Below are positions 1 through 8,804 of a DNA stretch of 64,000 nt, one piece after another; position 1 is the stretch's first letter, and every line of letters starts with the position of its first letter. The stretch spans positions 62,001 through 126,000 of the forward strand of contig NZ_CP017881.1 of the NCBI RefSeq assembly GCF_002761295.1, read 5' to 3'. This DNA comes from Methanohalophilus portucalensis. Its GTDB lineage: Archaea > Halobacteriota > Methanosarcinia > Methanosarcinales > Methanosarcinaceae. The position numbers were made by a program, and so were the translations under genes. The notes beneath the pieces are model-generated. The model saw only the letters and a program-made list of their open reading frames with translations, searched no databases and was not told the origin of the DNA.

Positions 1-450
1 TCTGTATTCAAGCCACCTGGCTACAATCATTTCCCCTAATATTCCTTTCCTGGCCTGAAAAGAGTGGGCTTCAGGTGAAAAATAGAGATCTGTTTCAAGG
101 GCTTCCTTTATTTCAGCTGCCAGCCGGTTGTCTTCTATCTCATCCAGATGGTTGAATACGTATTTTTTGGACATCCCCATCTCTTTTAGCAGTGTTGTGG
201 CTATAAGTGTAGGGGGGAATTTGTATTCCTCTGAAAGTTGAATTATACTGCTTCCGCCTTTCCATTTTTTGAGCAGTAAAGCACTTTTATTCTGGATTAT
301 ATAATGTTTTTTCTTGACGTGATCGATAATCTTCTGGTGCAGGATGGAAGCGACTACGCCTACGGGCTGGCAGTAATCCAGGGCCAGTTTTTCGAAATCT
401 GAAGCATCCGTGACGCTTCGGTGTATCTCATTGTATTCAGTTTTGTCCAT
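1..450 (-). CDS. TPD-domain (CDIN1/C15orf41-like) putative nuclease, partial
   Basis: The frame is open from the window edge to an ATG at 450 and encodes at least 150 residues (starting MDKTEYNEIHRSV), with its C-terminus outside the window. The N-terminal half looks helical and helix-turn-helix-like. The last visible residues (FQARKGILGEMIVARWLEYR) resemble the start of the PD-(D/E)XK-like part of archaeal proteins related to human CDIN1/C15orf41, which carry a TPD motif. That motif would lie in the missing part, so the family call rests on general resemblance. Its start overlaps the end of the downstream-numbered glycosylase gene by 14 bp, so the two are probably cotranscribed. No function is proven. 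Confidence 0.5.
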   Translation of the reverse strand, partial: MDKTEYNEIHRSVTDASDFEKLALDYCQPVGVVASILHQKIIDHVKKKHYIIQNKSALLLKKWKGGSSIIQLSEEYKFPPTLIATTLLKEMGMSKKYVFNHLDEIEDNRLAAEIKEALETDLYFSPEAHSFQARKGILGEMIVARWLEYR

Positions 451-1069
451 CCTTGTTCCCCTTCAGGAGACATTTGTCGCACTGCCTGGTCACACAGTAC
501 CTTTTAGCATACTCTACTATCAGAGCGTGGTATTCCTTATATATTTCTACATCTTTTGAAATATTTTTTTCAAATATTTCCTGCAGCTGGTGATAATTGC
601 CCTCAATTCCTATACACCGCATTATTCTGGTTGTATATGCATCAATTACAAAACAGGGTTTTCCGGCAGCATATAACAGGATGCTATCTGCGGTTTCAGG
701 TCCGATACCCTTTAATTCAAGTAAACGCCTGCGTAGTTTTTCTGCTGGAAGTGAGAAAAGTACTTCTTCACCGTGATGATAAAAAAAGTTTGATATTCCT
801 TTTAATCTGATGGCTTTTTGTCTGTAAAATCCGGTACATCTGACATCCTCTTCAAGTTCCTGCAGATCCATCTCTGCCAGTTTGCCGGCCTCAAGCATAT
901 TTTTCTGTTTGAGGTTATCGATAGCTTTTTCCACATTAGTCCATTTTGTCTGCTGTGTAAGCATTGCTCCAACGATAACTTCAAAAGGGGTCTCAGCAGG
1001 CCACCACTGCTGTGAACCAAATTCCCTGATGAGTGTGTCATAGATAGATTGCAGCATCTCTGCGTGCAT
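437..1069 (-). CDS. HhH-GPD DNA glycosylase, endonuclease III-related (MagIII-like)
   Basis: This protein belongs to the helix-hairpin-helix/GPD base-excision repair superfamily. The WWPAETPFEVIVGAMLTQQT segment matches the WWP...GA.LTQ start of MagIII-type 3-methyladenine glycosylases. The hairpin reads LKGIGPETADSILLYAAGKP and is followed by VIDAYTTRI, which supplies the catalytic Asp. The Lys that bifunctional endonuclease III uses for beta-elimination is replaced by Glu (GPET instead of GRKT), which suggests a monofunctional glycosylase. The C-terminus has only three Cys (YCVTRQCDKC), not the usual four-Cys [4Fe-4S] loop. I chose the ATG at 1069 by family length. The frame opens further upstream (TTG at 1126, ATGs at 1114 and 1108), but those starts overlap the preceding gene and none has a clear ribosome site. 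Confidence 0.8.
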   Translation of the reverse strand: MHAEMLQSIYDTLIREFGSQQWWPAETPFEVIVGAMLTQQTKWTNVEKAIDNLKQKNMLEAGKLAEMDLQELEEDVRCTGFYRQKAIRLKGISNFFYHHGEEVLFSLPAEKLRRRLLELKGIGPETADSILLYAAGKPCFVIDAYTTRIMRCIGIEGNYHQLQEIFEKNISKDVEIYKEYHALIVEYAKRYCVTRQCDKCLLKGNKDGQN

Positions 1070-1079
1070 ATTATCTGCT

Positions 1080-1460
1080 TTATCTGTCGGACCAGAACTC
1101 TTCTTCATAATCATCTGGAAGGTCAAGTTCCATTGCTTTGTCTATACTTTTCCTCTTTCTTTCTGTGGATGTCTCTCTGGTTTTTTCTTTTGTGGGAGCC
1201 TTATTGCTCTCTGGTTGTGGGATTTCCTCAGTGGGTTCTCTGGAATCTACCGGTGGTTCTGTCCTGTCCCTGAGTTTTTCCTTCACACGTTGAGCATATT
1301 CATCCACTACAGATTCGGAACTCTTTCTCATTTTTGTGGTCTGATTATACCCAACGGAACAGTTTTCATCACCGGTGCGCCAATCCACATGGTAGAGGTG
1401 ACACTTTCTTTTCTTGCACACCTGTGTCCCATCAATGGGACAGATTTCCGGCAAAGACAT
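1080..1460 (-). CDS. Small cysteine-rich protein of unknown function
   Basis: The product is 126 residues long. The first 35 residues hold four Cys (CPIDGTQVC, then KRKC, then ENC) with nearby His, which could form a zinc site or iron-sulfur cluster. The rest is low-complexity and charged, rich in Pro, Glu, Lys and Arg, and probably disordered, ending in an acidic DLPDDYEEEFW segment. I do not recognise a named family. It lies directly upstream of the HhH-GPD glycosylase in the same direction and downstream of prs, so a nucleic-acid link is possible but not shown. Confidence 0.6.
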   Translation of the reverse strand: MSLPEICPIDGTQVCKKRKCHLYHVDWRTGDENCSVGYNQTTKMRKSSESVVDEYAQRVKEKLRDRTEPPVDSREPTEEIPQPESNKAPTKEKTRETSTERKRKSIDKAMELDLPDDYEEEFWSDR

Positions 1461-1487
1461 ACATTACACTCCTCATATAGGTGAATA

Positions 1488-2336
1488 TTAGAGGCTTTTA
1501 AGGGTATCGGCTATCAGGGGGGCTACCGATATAATGCTCTGTGGTTTTTCAAGGGTATCAGTGGATATTATCTCCTTGACGCCAGCATTGTAAAGACGCA
1601 CCACAGCATTGCGTGCAAGTACCGGGTGTATACAGGCAACATATATGTCTGCTGCACCCTGTTCTTTAAGCATAAGGATGGATTCTGCCATGGTACCACC
1701 GGTTGCGATCATGTCGTCCAGCAGTATCAGGTCCCTTCCGCTCACATCAATCTCTTTTTCAGCAATCGTTACACTTTCTCCGCTATGCCTTGTTTTTTCA
1801 AGTTGTTCGTAGGGAATGCCTATATCTGCAGATGCACTTTTTGCAAGTTCGAGGGCACCGGCATCCGGGGATATTATGAGTGGATCTGTCAGGTTCAGGG
1901 AACGTATATGATTCCCGATTAAGTGTGAAGCGTCAAGGTCAAAGGAATCGGCATTGAAATGCTCAAGTATGCTTCTCTCATGTATGTTTACCGTGAAAAC
2001 CCTGTCAGTATTAATGGTTCTGGCAATTGCACGTGCACTGACCGGTTCTCCCCGGTTGAAGACTTTGTCCTGTCTGGCATATCCCATATAGGGTATTACA
2101 ACGTTGATGGTTGGTGCTTCTTCACAAGCATCTATTAATTGTAGCAGGGCTACATAATCGCTATCTGTAGGTGTACTCTGTATTATAGTAACATCATCGA
2201 TGCTGTCATCCTTGATGCGGGTATACAGTTCCCCGTCAGGGAATCTTTTATAGTCGCATATTGTGGGAGGCGTATTGAGTTGCTGTGCCACTTTAGAGGC
2301 AAGCAATTGGGAAGCTGGTCCGGCTATTATTTTCAC
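1488..2336 (-). CDS. prs: Ribose-phosphate pyrophosphokinase (PRPP synthetase)
   Basis: The enzyme makes 5-phosphoribosyl-1-pyrophosphate from ribose 5-phosphate and ATP, feeding purine, pyrimidine, histidine and tetrahydromethanopterin synthesis. The 282-residue length fits the shorter archaeal class. Visible motifs include the N-terminal FPDGELYTRI, the catalytic-loop region around YMGYARQDKVFNRGEP, and the PRPP-binding loop DLILLDDMIATGGTM near residue 205-220. The start is GTG at 2336, preceded by an AGGGA ribosome site. An overlapping ATG two bases upstream is out of frame. Confidence 0.95.
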   Translation of the reverse strand: MKIIAGPASQLLASKVAQQLNTPPTICDYKRFPDGELYTRIKDDSIDDVTIIQSTPTDSDYVALLQLIDACEEAPTINVVIPYMGYARQDKVFNRGEPVSARAIARTINTDRVFTVNIHERSILEHFNADSFDLDASHLIGNHIRSLNLTDPLIISPDAGALELAKSASADIGIPYEQLEKTRHSGESVTIAEKEIDVSGRDLILLDDMIATGGTMAESILMLKEQGAADIYVACIHPVLARNAVVRLYNAGVKEIISTDTLEKPQSIISVAPLIADTLKSL

Positions 2337-2398
2337 ATCATTCCCTCGCTTTTTTGATAATGGCTATGAATGTATTGGTTACTTATAAGAATTGGGTA

Positions 2399-2866
2399 TC
2401 AGCTTTCTTTCTCTTTATGGATTACCTCAATATCAGTAATCCGGGTATGGGGATAGTTTCCGGTTTCATCCTTCTCAAGTGCTTTGACCATGTCCCATAT
2501 TGCAAGGAGGGCACAGCTTACGCCTGTAATTGCTTCCATTTCCACGCCGGTCTGTCCCCTGGATTTGACGGATAGGTCAACAGTAATCCTGTCTTTGCAT
2601 ATCTCAAAATCCATGTCAATACCGGTTATTGGGATCTGGTGACACATAGGAATGAGCTCCGGAGTCTTTTTGACAGCCATTATGGCTGCAATGCGGGCGG
2701 TGGCCAGTACATTGCCCTTTTCGACATCTCCCTTTTGTATTTCTCCAATAGTTTCTTTACAAAGGAATATACTGCCCCGGGCAAGAGCAGTGCGTTTCAC
2801 TTGACTTTTTTCGGAAACGTCGACCATATGGACATGGCCATCTTTGATGTGAGTGAATTCTCCCAC
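2399..2866 (-). CDS. moaC: Cyclic pyranopterin monophosphate synthase MoaC
   Basis: MoaC converts the 3',8-cyclo-GTP product of MoaA into cyclic pyranopterin monophosphate, the first pterin intermediate of molybdopterin. The 155-residue protein has the family signatures MVDVSEK near the N-terminus, KGNVLATARIAAIMAVKKT, the PMCHQIPI active-site segment and TGVEMEAITGVS. The start is GTG at 2866 behind a GAGG-like site. Formylmethanofuran dehydrogenase is the usual consumer of the cofactor in methanogens. moeA and modABC occur 34 kb away in this window. Confidence 0.95.
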   Translation of the reverse strand: MGEFTHIKDGHVHMVDVSEKSQVKRTALARGSIFLCKETIGEIQKGDVEKGNVLATARIAAIMAVKKTPELIPMCHQIPITGIDMDFEICKDRITVDLSVKSRGQTGVEMEAITGVSCALLAIWDMVKALEKDETGNYPHTRITDIEVIHKEKES

Positions 2867-2879
2867 GCATTCGCCTCAT

Positions 2880-3065
2880 TTAATCTATTCTGAGATTCTG
2901 GCGCTGCTCATAATCCTCAAGTTTTTCCCCGAGAGCTTTGTGGAGTTTCCGGGCTTCACCAATACTTAATTTGATGATTTCTTCATCTTCTCCGTGGCTG
3001 ATTATAACTCGAAGCCTGTTCCTTTCAATATCCACTACAATATTCCTGTCTTTTGTGTGCGTCAT
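2880..3065 (-). CDS. Small conserved archaeal protein of unknown function
   Basis: The product has 61 residues and no Cys or membrane segment. Its first half looks like beta strands (IVVDIERNRLRVIISHG) and the second half like an amphipathic helix (GEARKLHKALGEKLEDYEQRQ). It sits between nnr and moaC on the same strand with gaps of about 13 bp on each side, so it is probably translated from the same transcript. I do not recognise a family. Confidence 0.6.
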   Translation of the reverse strand: MTHTKDRNIVVDIERNRLRVIISHGEDEEIIKLSIGEARKLHKALGEKLEDYEQRQNLRID

Positions 3066-3077
3066 TTAATTCACCTT

Positions 3078-4544
3078 TCATTGTTTCATAATGTCTGTAA
3101 TATGTTCGATCACATCTGTTGCCAGTAATCCATACCCCTTTTTTGCAAAAGCAACATCTCCTGCCTCTCCATTTACAAATGCCCCGCAGCAAGCTGCATT
3201 AAACGCATCCGTGCGACAGAACAGGGCGCCCACGATTCCTGCAAGCACATCTCCTGTGCCGCCAACGGACATACCTGCATTTCCGCTATAGTTTTGTCTT
3301 ATGTATCTGCCATCAGAAATTATATCGGTTTTTCCCTTAAGGGCGGTTATAATTTTATTTTCCCGGGAAAAATCCTGTAACATTTTGGCTCTTGCAGGCA
3401 GTTCTTTTTCAACTTCCTTTTCTGTGAGCCTGGCTAATTCCCCGGAATGGGGTGTAAGTATCATTTCACAATTTTCTGGAGGGGGCAGTTGTAATTTATT
3501 GAGGGCATCTGCGTCCACAACAACTTTGTTGCATAGGGGAAGGATCTGGTTTACTGCCTGGCGTATTGCTTCTTCGTTACCCAGCCCCATCCCGATAACC
3601 ACCACATCGTGTGCATGAATAAGGTCTTTTAGGATTTCAATATCGTTTGTATGCAGAATGTCAGAGGATAATTTCCTGACAATTAGGTTGGGGGAAAATG
3701 AGGCAATTGTATCCGACACATTTGCCGGGGAGGCAATGGTAACGATGTCTGCACCAGTGCGCAGGGCGGCCATTGCTGAAAGGGCTGGTGCTCCGTAGTA
3801 TCGCCCTCCTCCAATGATAAGTACCCTGCCTGACTGTCCTTTATGTGAATCAATATGTCTTTTGAGCAGAGGTTCCAGGTCCCCTCTGTTTACAGTGTCT
3901 TCTGCGTCCCTGCAAATGCCGATATTGATGATTTCGACATCTCCTGTAAATTCGCCCTGGTTTTCGAGTCCGGTTTTCATTCTGTGAAATGTAAGGGTTG
4001 TATCTGCCATGACAGTATTCTCACCCTCCCCAGTAGCAGGATCGAGACCTGAGGGCGTGTCTACTGCAACCACATAGGAGTTACCGGTATTTATGGCATC
4101 TATCAATGTAGCTTCAGGTTCCCTGATATGTCCCCGGATTCCCGTGCCAAGCAGGCCATCTACAATGACATCCGCTTCTTTGAACCATTGGAAAACATCG
4201 GATTGTGTGGAATCCGTAATTTCAGTCAGGTCATTTATACCACAATGTTTCAATAAATTGAAATTTTCCAATGCGTCATTTGTTCTTATGCCGGTTGCTT
4301 TCCCCGCCAGGATTACCCTTACTCCAATATTACCATAATAACTTAGATGGCGGGCGGCAACAAATGCATCGCCGCCATTATTTCCCCTTCCTGCCACAAT
4401 CAATACATTGTTGTGAACATCCAGGGATAACACCTTACGTGCAATCGCAGCTCCTGCATTTTCCATAAGCTGTATTCCTTTCAATCCCAGATGTGTGCAG
4501 TTTGTATCTATGGCTTTCATTCTGTCAGGTGTAATTGATTGCAT
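3078..4544 (-). CDS. nnr: Bifunctional NAD(P)H-hydrate epimerase / ADP-dependent dehydratase
   Basis: This two-domain protein repairs hydrated NADH and NADPH. The N-terminal YjeF-type epimerase domain (about 1-215) contains VAGRGNNGGDAFVAARHL and DGLLGTGIRG. The C-terminal ribokinase-like dehydratase (about 225-488) contains ILTPHSGELARLT, LKGKTDII and the NAGMSVGGTGDVLAGI nucleotide-binding motif. The 488-residue length is that of the fused enzyme. The gene is transcribed away from the DHH gene at 4676, and the 131-bp space between them must hold both promoters. Confidence 0.95.
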   Translation of the reverse strand: MQSITPDRMKAIDTNCTHLGLKGIQLMENAGAAIARKVLSLDVHNNVLIVAGRGNNGGDAFVAARHLSYYGNIGVRVILAGKATGIRTNDALENFNLLKHCGINDLTEITDSTQSDVFQWFKEADVIVDGLLGTGIRGHIREPEATLIDAINTGNSYVVAVDTPSGLDPATGEGENTVMADTTLTFHRMKTGLENQGEFTGDVEIINIGICRDAEDTVNRGDLEPLLKRHIDSHKGQSGRVLIIGGGRYYGAPALSAMAALRTGADIVTIASPANVSDTIASFSPNLIVRKLSSDILHTNDIEILKDLIHAHDVVVIGMGLGNEEAIRQAVNQILPLCNKVVVDADALNKLQLPPPENCEMILTPHSGELARLTEKEVEKELPARAKMLQDFSRENKIITALKGKTDIISDGRYIRQNYSGNAGMSVGGTGDVLAGIVGALFCRTDAFNAACCGAFVNGEAGDVAFAKKGYGLLATDVIEHITDIMKQ

Positions 4545-4675
4545 TCTTTCCCCTGTTCTTTATTGTTCTTCTGAGTTAATGAAATTTCTGCTGTTTTACC
4601 TTTTATTCACCATTTTGAAACGAAAATGTCTTAATAGTTAGGGATATTTCATCTTCTAAAGGGAGGTATATTCTC

Positions 4676-6142
4676 ATTCCCACCGCACCAAAAGAAAATG
4701 AACCCGAAAGGACACGTTTTAAGCCTACCTATCTGATACTCGGAAGTGGGAGTATTGGTTTTGCCACAGCAAAGTCATTGAGGGAATTAGGAAAAGACCT
4801 TATCATAGTAGATAAAGACCCACAAAAAGTTGAAACCCTGCGTGAGGAAGCCTATGAGGCGATAGTGGGTGATATTTCGGAGATTGAAACTCTACGTGGC
4901 CTTCAGACCAAAAAACTCTCCGGTGTATTGATTGTCAGTTCAGACAACGAGGCCAATAAACAGGCTCTCAGGAATGTGAAAAAACATTTCCGTCCTTCTT
5001 TATACTGTGTTGCAAGGGCATCAGATGTAATTAATCTGCAGGAAATGGAAGAAATTGGTGCGGATTTTGTGTTCATGCCATCCCGGATAGTATCAAAATC
5101 CCTTTCAAGATCTCTTGAACGTGCTGAATCTGTGCGAATTGGTAACCAGCTTTCCCAGTGGTTCAGCAAAAATACTGGCAAAAGCCTTGCTGTAGTGGTT
5201 CATGACAACCCTGACCCCGATGCTATAGCAGGTGCCCTGGCCCTTAAACTCATGGCCGAAAATTATGGTCTGCATCCCACGATTCTCTATAATGGTGAAA
5301 TAGGCCATCAGGAGAACAAGGCATTTGTAAACCTGCTGGGTATCAATCTTGAGCATATGGAAGGTCGGGATATATCTGAATTCGATGAGATTGCTCTTGT
5401 CGATTGTGCGGTGCCAGGGTCAAACAATATGCTTCCAGAAGGAACACATATTGGTGTGGTAATAGATCACCATCCTGTGGGTGATGCTGAAATAGATGCT
5501 GATTTTATTGATGTTCGCCCCAATGTGGGGGCTTCGGCTACTATAATGACCAAGTACCTGCAGGAATTGAATATAGAAATCAGCAGTGAAATAGCCACAG
5601 CTCTACTGTATGGAATTCGTACCGATACGCTGGATTTTAAGCGCAACACCGATCCCAATGACCTTTCAGCAGCTTCTTTCCTTTATCCGATGGCCGACCA
5701 TGAAGTTCTGGATCAGCTTGAAAGGCCGTCAATGTCCATCGAAACCCTCGATGTACTGGGTCAGGCTATCAAGAACCGGCAGGTTGTTGGTAGCTATCTA
5801 TTATCCAATGTGGGAAACATCCGGGACAGGGATGCCCTTCCCCAGGCAGCCGATTACTTACTCAATCTTGAGGGTATATTTACCACAATAGTTTTTGGTG
5901 TAAGTGATGAAGTTATCTATGTCTCAGGACGCAGCAATGACATCCGTGTCAATCTGGGTGCCATACTGAAAAAGGCCTTTGGTGAGGGTTTTGCCGGTGG
6001 CCATTCCACATCTGCAGGTGCACAGATAGCTCTGGGTGTTTTCAGTGGCATAAAGGACCGTCAGACTTTATTGAAACTTGTGGATGAGGCAGTCGTTAAG
6101 AAATTCCTCAAGGCCGTCGGGGTAGAGGAAGTAGATGAATAA
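4676..6142 (+). CDS. TrkA-N/DHH-DHHA1 fusion phosphoesterase, apparent ATT start
   Basis: The protein joins an N-terminal NAD-binding TrkA-N/RCK domain (LILGSGSIGFATAKSL, then an acidic VDKDPQ) to a RecJ-like DHH domain (NPDPDAIAGA, VDCAVPG, DHHPVGD) and a DHHA1 domain ending in GGHSTSAGAQI. Such fusions occur in methanogens. The substrate (short RNA or cyclic dinucleotide) is unknown. The start is odd: from the in-frame stop at 4616 to the TTG at 4778 there is no in-frame ATG, GTG or TTG, yet the glycine-rich motif is encoded at 4742-4759. A strong GGGAGG site at 4661-4666 lies nine bases before an in-frame ATT at 4676, which I take as the start (488 residues). A CTG at 4733 is a weaker alternative without a ribosome site. 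Confidence 0.85.
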   Translation: MPTAPKENEPERTRFKPTYLILGSGSIGFATAKSLRELGKDLIIVDKDPQKVETLREEAYEAIVGDISEIETLRGLQTKKLSGVLIVSSDNEANKQALRNVKKHFRPSLYCVARASDVINLQEMEEIGADFVFMPSRIVSKSLSRSLERAESVRIGNQLSQWFSKNTGKSLAVVVHDNPDPDAIAGALALKLMAENYGLHPTILYNGEIGHQENKAFVNLLGINLEHMEGRDISEFDEIALVDCAVPGSNNMLPEGTHIGVVIDHHPVGDAEIDADFIDVRPNVGASATIMTKYLQELNIEISSEIATALLYGIRTDTLDFKRNTDPNDLSAASFLYPMADHEVLDQLERPSMSIETLDVLGQAIKNRQVVGSYLLSNVGNIRDRDALPQAADYLLNLEGIFTTIVFGVSDEVIYVSGRSNDIRVNLGAILKKAFGEGFAGGHSTSAGAQIALGVFSGIKDRQTLLKLVDEAVVKKFLKAVGVEEVDE

Positions 6143-6149
6143 GATCTAA

Positions 6150-6785
6150 ATGAAGGAAAAAGAATATCGTTCACTTATTTTAAAGGATTTGGAAAAGCAG
6201 GTAATGGACTCTATTTCCATATCTCTTCATGATCTTGCCGTGGAAATAGTCCATACCGGTTTCAGATGCAGTGGATGTGGCAGATGCTGCAAGTTTTCCA
6301 CAGGAGACAATAGTGTACTCCTAACCTATTTTGATATTGATAATTTGAAAAAAAGCGGCAATATAAATGCTATTGAACCGACGGTAGCAGAAGAGGATAT
6401 GTTTCTGGCAGATACTGAAGGTAATGTGCATACATTCGGCTGGAGGCTTAAAAGGAAAACAAACGGAGAGTGTGTCTTCCTGGGGGAGGGCGGATGTACC
6501 ATATATCCATTCAGGCCCCTTCTCTGCAGAACCTATCCTTTCTATATCGCAGAAGGCAAGCTGGAAATTTCTGAATGCAAGGGCGAGGGCGGGATTTTAC
6601 CGCTTTATCATGCACGCAGGCTTGCAAATGAAGTGTTACAACGTTATATTATTGAACTTCGGGATACCATTATGACATACAGGCATTTTAAAGAGGGTCC
6701 ATTATTTCTGGCTTCCCAACCTGCTTCTGATTATAAGTTGATTTTACATGATAGCAGGGGCAAATTGATACTCGATGACAAATGA
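6150..6785 (+). CDS. YkgJ-family cysteine cluster protein
   Basis: The 211-residue protein belongs to the YkgJ/UPF0153 family, whose conserved cysteines bind zinc or an iron-sulfur cluster. The visible clusters are CSGCGRCCKFS near residue 38 and CVFLGEGGCTIYPFRPLLC near residues 108-126, followed by RTYPFYI and a fifth-block Cys in ISECKGEG. The gene begins seven bases after the DHH gene and is probably cotranscribed. Biochemical function is not established for most of this family. Confidence 0.85.
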   Translation: MKEKEYRSLILKDLEKQVMDSISISLHDLAVEIVHTGFRCSGCGRCCKFSTGDNSVLLTYFDIDNLKKSGNINAIEPTVAEEDMFLADTEGNVHTFGWRLKRKTNGECVFLGEGGCTIYPFRPLLCRTYPFYIAEGKLEISECKGEGGILPLYHARRLANEVLQRYIIELRDTIMTYRHFKEGPLFLASQPASDYKLILHDSRGKLILDDK

Positions 6786-6836
6786 TTCTATCGATTGGTT
6801 TATTTATTATATCACACATTATTTTTGCTGATTATC

Positions 6837-8123
6837 ATGTCTGCCAATGACTCTCATCCAATGACCATTTCAGAAAAGATATTTTCCCGCGCCTCGGGCA
6901 AGGAAGTCAAAGCCGGGGACTTTGTCCTTGCAAATATTGACCTTGCAATGACCCATGACATCACCGGTCCACTGGCTGTTGATGGTTTCTATGAAATCAT
7001 GGAAGGCAAGGAAGAGAAAAAAGTGTGGGACCCCAGCAAGATTGTAATCCTGTTTGATCATCAGGTCCCGGCTGATTCTCTCCATGCAGCAAAGAATCAC
7101 ATTATGCTGCGTGAGTTTGCACAGGAACAGAATATTCTCAATTATGATGTTTATGAAGGGGTATGTCATCAGGTGGTGCCAGAAAAGGGACATGTGAAAC
7201 CAGGTGACCTTGTAGTAGGTTCCGATTCACATACATGTGCCTATGGTTCACTGGGGGCTTTTTCCACCGGCGTGGGCTCTACGGATATGGCAGCGGTACT
7301 TGCTTCTGGCAAACTCTGGTTCCGTGTTCCCCAGACCATTCGCTTTGAAGTTGAAGGAAAACTGCCCGAGAGGGTTTATTCCAAGGATCTCATCCTTCAC
7401 CTGATAGGGGATGTGGGTGTTGAAGGTGCAAGATACATGGCTGCAGAATATGCAGGCTCGACAGTACGTTCCCTTTCTATCTCTGAAAGGATGACCATGT
7501 CCAATATGGCCATAGAAATGGGAGGAAAGGCAGGCATCATTGAACCGGATGAGGTTACCGAAAAATACCTGCAGGAAAGGATTCCCGGATATAAACTTGA
7601 TCCCTACTGGGCTTCCGATGACGGTGCAGACTATCTGGATGTCCGTCACTACGATGTATCGAACCTGGAACCACAGCTTGCGTGTCCTCATAATGTTGAC
7701 AATGTAAAACCTGTTTCAGAAGTAGAAGGAACAAAAGTGGATCAGGTATTTGTGGGCTCCTGTACCAACGGCAGGTTCGAAGACCTTGAAATTGTTGCCA
7801 ATATGATGGGTGATGAACCCGTTGCAGATGGCGTCAGGCTGCTGATTATACCTGCTTCAAGGACTGAATACATGAAAGCCCTCAGGGCCGGATATATAGA
7901 ACAGTTCATGGAAGCCGGTGCAATTGTGGAATCTGCATGTTGTGGACCGTGTATGGGTGGCTCGTTCGGCCTTCTGGGTGACGGTGAAGTTGGCCTGGCA
8001 ACCTCTAACAGGAACTTCCGTGGCAGGGAAGGAAGTGCTGAATCCTTTGTTTATCTGGGCTCTCCTGCGACAGCTGCAGCTGCTGCACTGACAGGTGAAA
8101 TTACAGATCCAAGAAAAATATAA
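6837..8123 (+). CDS. Aconitase-family large subunit (isopropylmalate or homoaconitate isomerase)
   Basis: This is the large, [4Fe-4S]-bearing subunit of a two-subunit hydro-lyase, either 3-isopropylmalate isomerase (LeuC) or methanogen homoaconitase (AksD). Cluster ligands are visible in [13 protein letters not shown] and CCGPCMGG, and substrate motifs in [12 protein letters not shown] and [14 protein letters not shown]. The ATG at 6837 gives 428 residues, the normal length. An upstream extension to 6795 would add hydrophobic residues that look like a translated promoter (TTTATTTATTATAT at 6798-6811). Specificity depends mostly on the small subunit, which is not adjacent, so I leave the symbol blank. 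Confidence 0.85.
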   Translation: MSANDSHPMTISEKIFSRASGKEVKAGDFVLANIDLAMTHDITGPLAVDGFYEIMEGKEEKKVWDPSKIVILFDHQVPADSLHAAKNHIMLREFAQEQNILNYDVYEGVCHQVVPEKGHVKPGDLVVGSDSHTCAYGSLGAFSTGVGSTDMAAVLASGKLWFRVPQTIRFEVEGKLPERVYSKDLILHLIGDVGVEGARYMAAEYAGSTVRSLSISERMTMSNMAIEMGGKAGIIEPDEVTEKYLQERIPGYKLDPYWASDDGADYLDVRHYDVSNLEPQLACPHNVDNVKPVSEVEGTKVDQVFVGSCTNGRFEDLEIVANMMGDEPVADGVRLLIIPASRTEYMKALRAGYIEQFMEAGAIVESACCGPCMGGSFGLLGDGEVGLATSNRNFRGREGSAESFVYLGSPATAAAAALTGEITDPRKI

Positions 8124-8172
8124 GTAAGCAGTAGACGGGAGACCACAAAAAATATATTTATCAATGTTAATT

Positions 8173-8241
8173 GGATGACAAGACGTTGGCTGAAAAGCTT
8201 AAAGGTATCCCGTCATATTGGTTTTTCTTCCAACGTCATCC
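8173..8241. terminator. Long inverted repeat between convergent genes
   Basis: GGATGACaaGACGTTGG at 8173-8189 faces CCAACGTCATCC at 8230-8241, so the arms pair apart from a small bulge, with a loop of about 40 bases. It lies between the aconitase-family gene and the oppositely oriented CBS gene. It could end transcripts from both sides or be a structured RNA element. There is no long T run directly after either arm. Confidence 0.4.
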
Positions 8242-8244
8242 TAT

Positions 8245-8649
8245 TTATTTTTGGACAAGATATTTTATTACGTCTACCGGGCTCAGTATCCCGATTGGCC
8301 TGTATGACGCACCGACTTGATCCTCTGACATTACTATCAGACGATGTATGTGCTTTTCAGCCATCTGTTTTGCCGCATCCTTTAGTTTCATACCAGGACT
8401 TACGGTTTCAACAGATGATGCCATCAAATCTTCTATTGAGGCAATTTCCCAGTTTTTGTCTCCGAGCCTGGAGAGAATATCCATTTCGGAAACAAATCCA
8501 AAGGTTTCACCATTTTCGTCAACTGCTACAACAGCAGAAACATCACGATTTGCCATTGTTTCTGCTACCTCTGCTGCGGTTGCATCCATTGGCACTGTAA
8601 CCACTCCTCTGCTCATTGCATCTTTTACCTGCATATTTTCCCCTATCAT
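8245..8649 (-). CDS. CBS-domain pair protein
   Basis: The 134-residue protein consists of two tandem CBS domains, a module that binds adenine nucleotides or S-adenosylmethionine and acts as a metabolic sensor. Repeats are visible as MQVKDAMSRGVVTVPMDATAAE ... GFVSEMDILSRL (first 60 residues) and VEDLM-like IEDLMASSVETVSPGM ... GILSPVDVIKYL (second half). I chose the ATG at 8649 because it follows an AGGAG site by seven bases. The frame opens upstream to 8757, but that extension looks non-coding. The target is unknown. Confidence 0.85.
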   Translation of the reverse strand: MIGENMQVKDAMSRGVVTVPMDATAAEVAETMANRDVSAVVAVDENGETFGFVSEMDILSRLGDKNWEIASIEDLMASSVETVSPGMKLKDAAKQMAEKHIHRLIVMSEDQVGASYRPIGILSPVDVIKYLVQK

Positions 8650-8804
8650 TTTATGACTCCTTGGAAAGGTATCATTTACCTCTTCCTCATTTAATTTATT
8701 TTTTGCAGGCATATATAGGCATTGGCCATTGAAGAAGGGAAAATCATATAATATCATATATCCTTTGGAAAACCTGTATTCCTTTCTTCAGGGAGTGATT
8801 ACCA

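Noticed and set aside
6795-6836. N-terminal extension of the aconitase-family subunit to 6795
   Set aside because: The extra hydrophobic residues overlie an AT-rich promoter-like stretch, and the ATG at 6837 gives normal family length.
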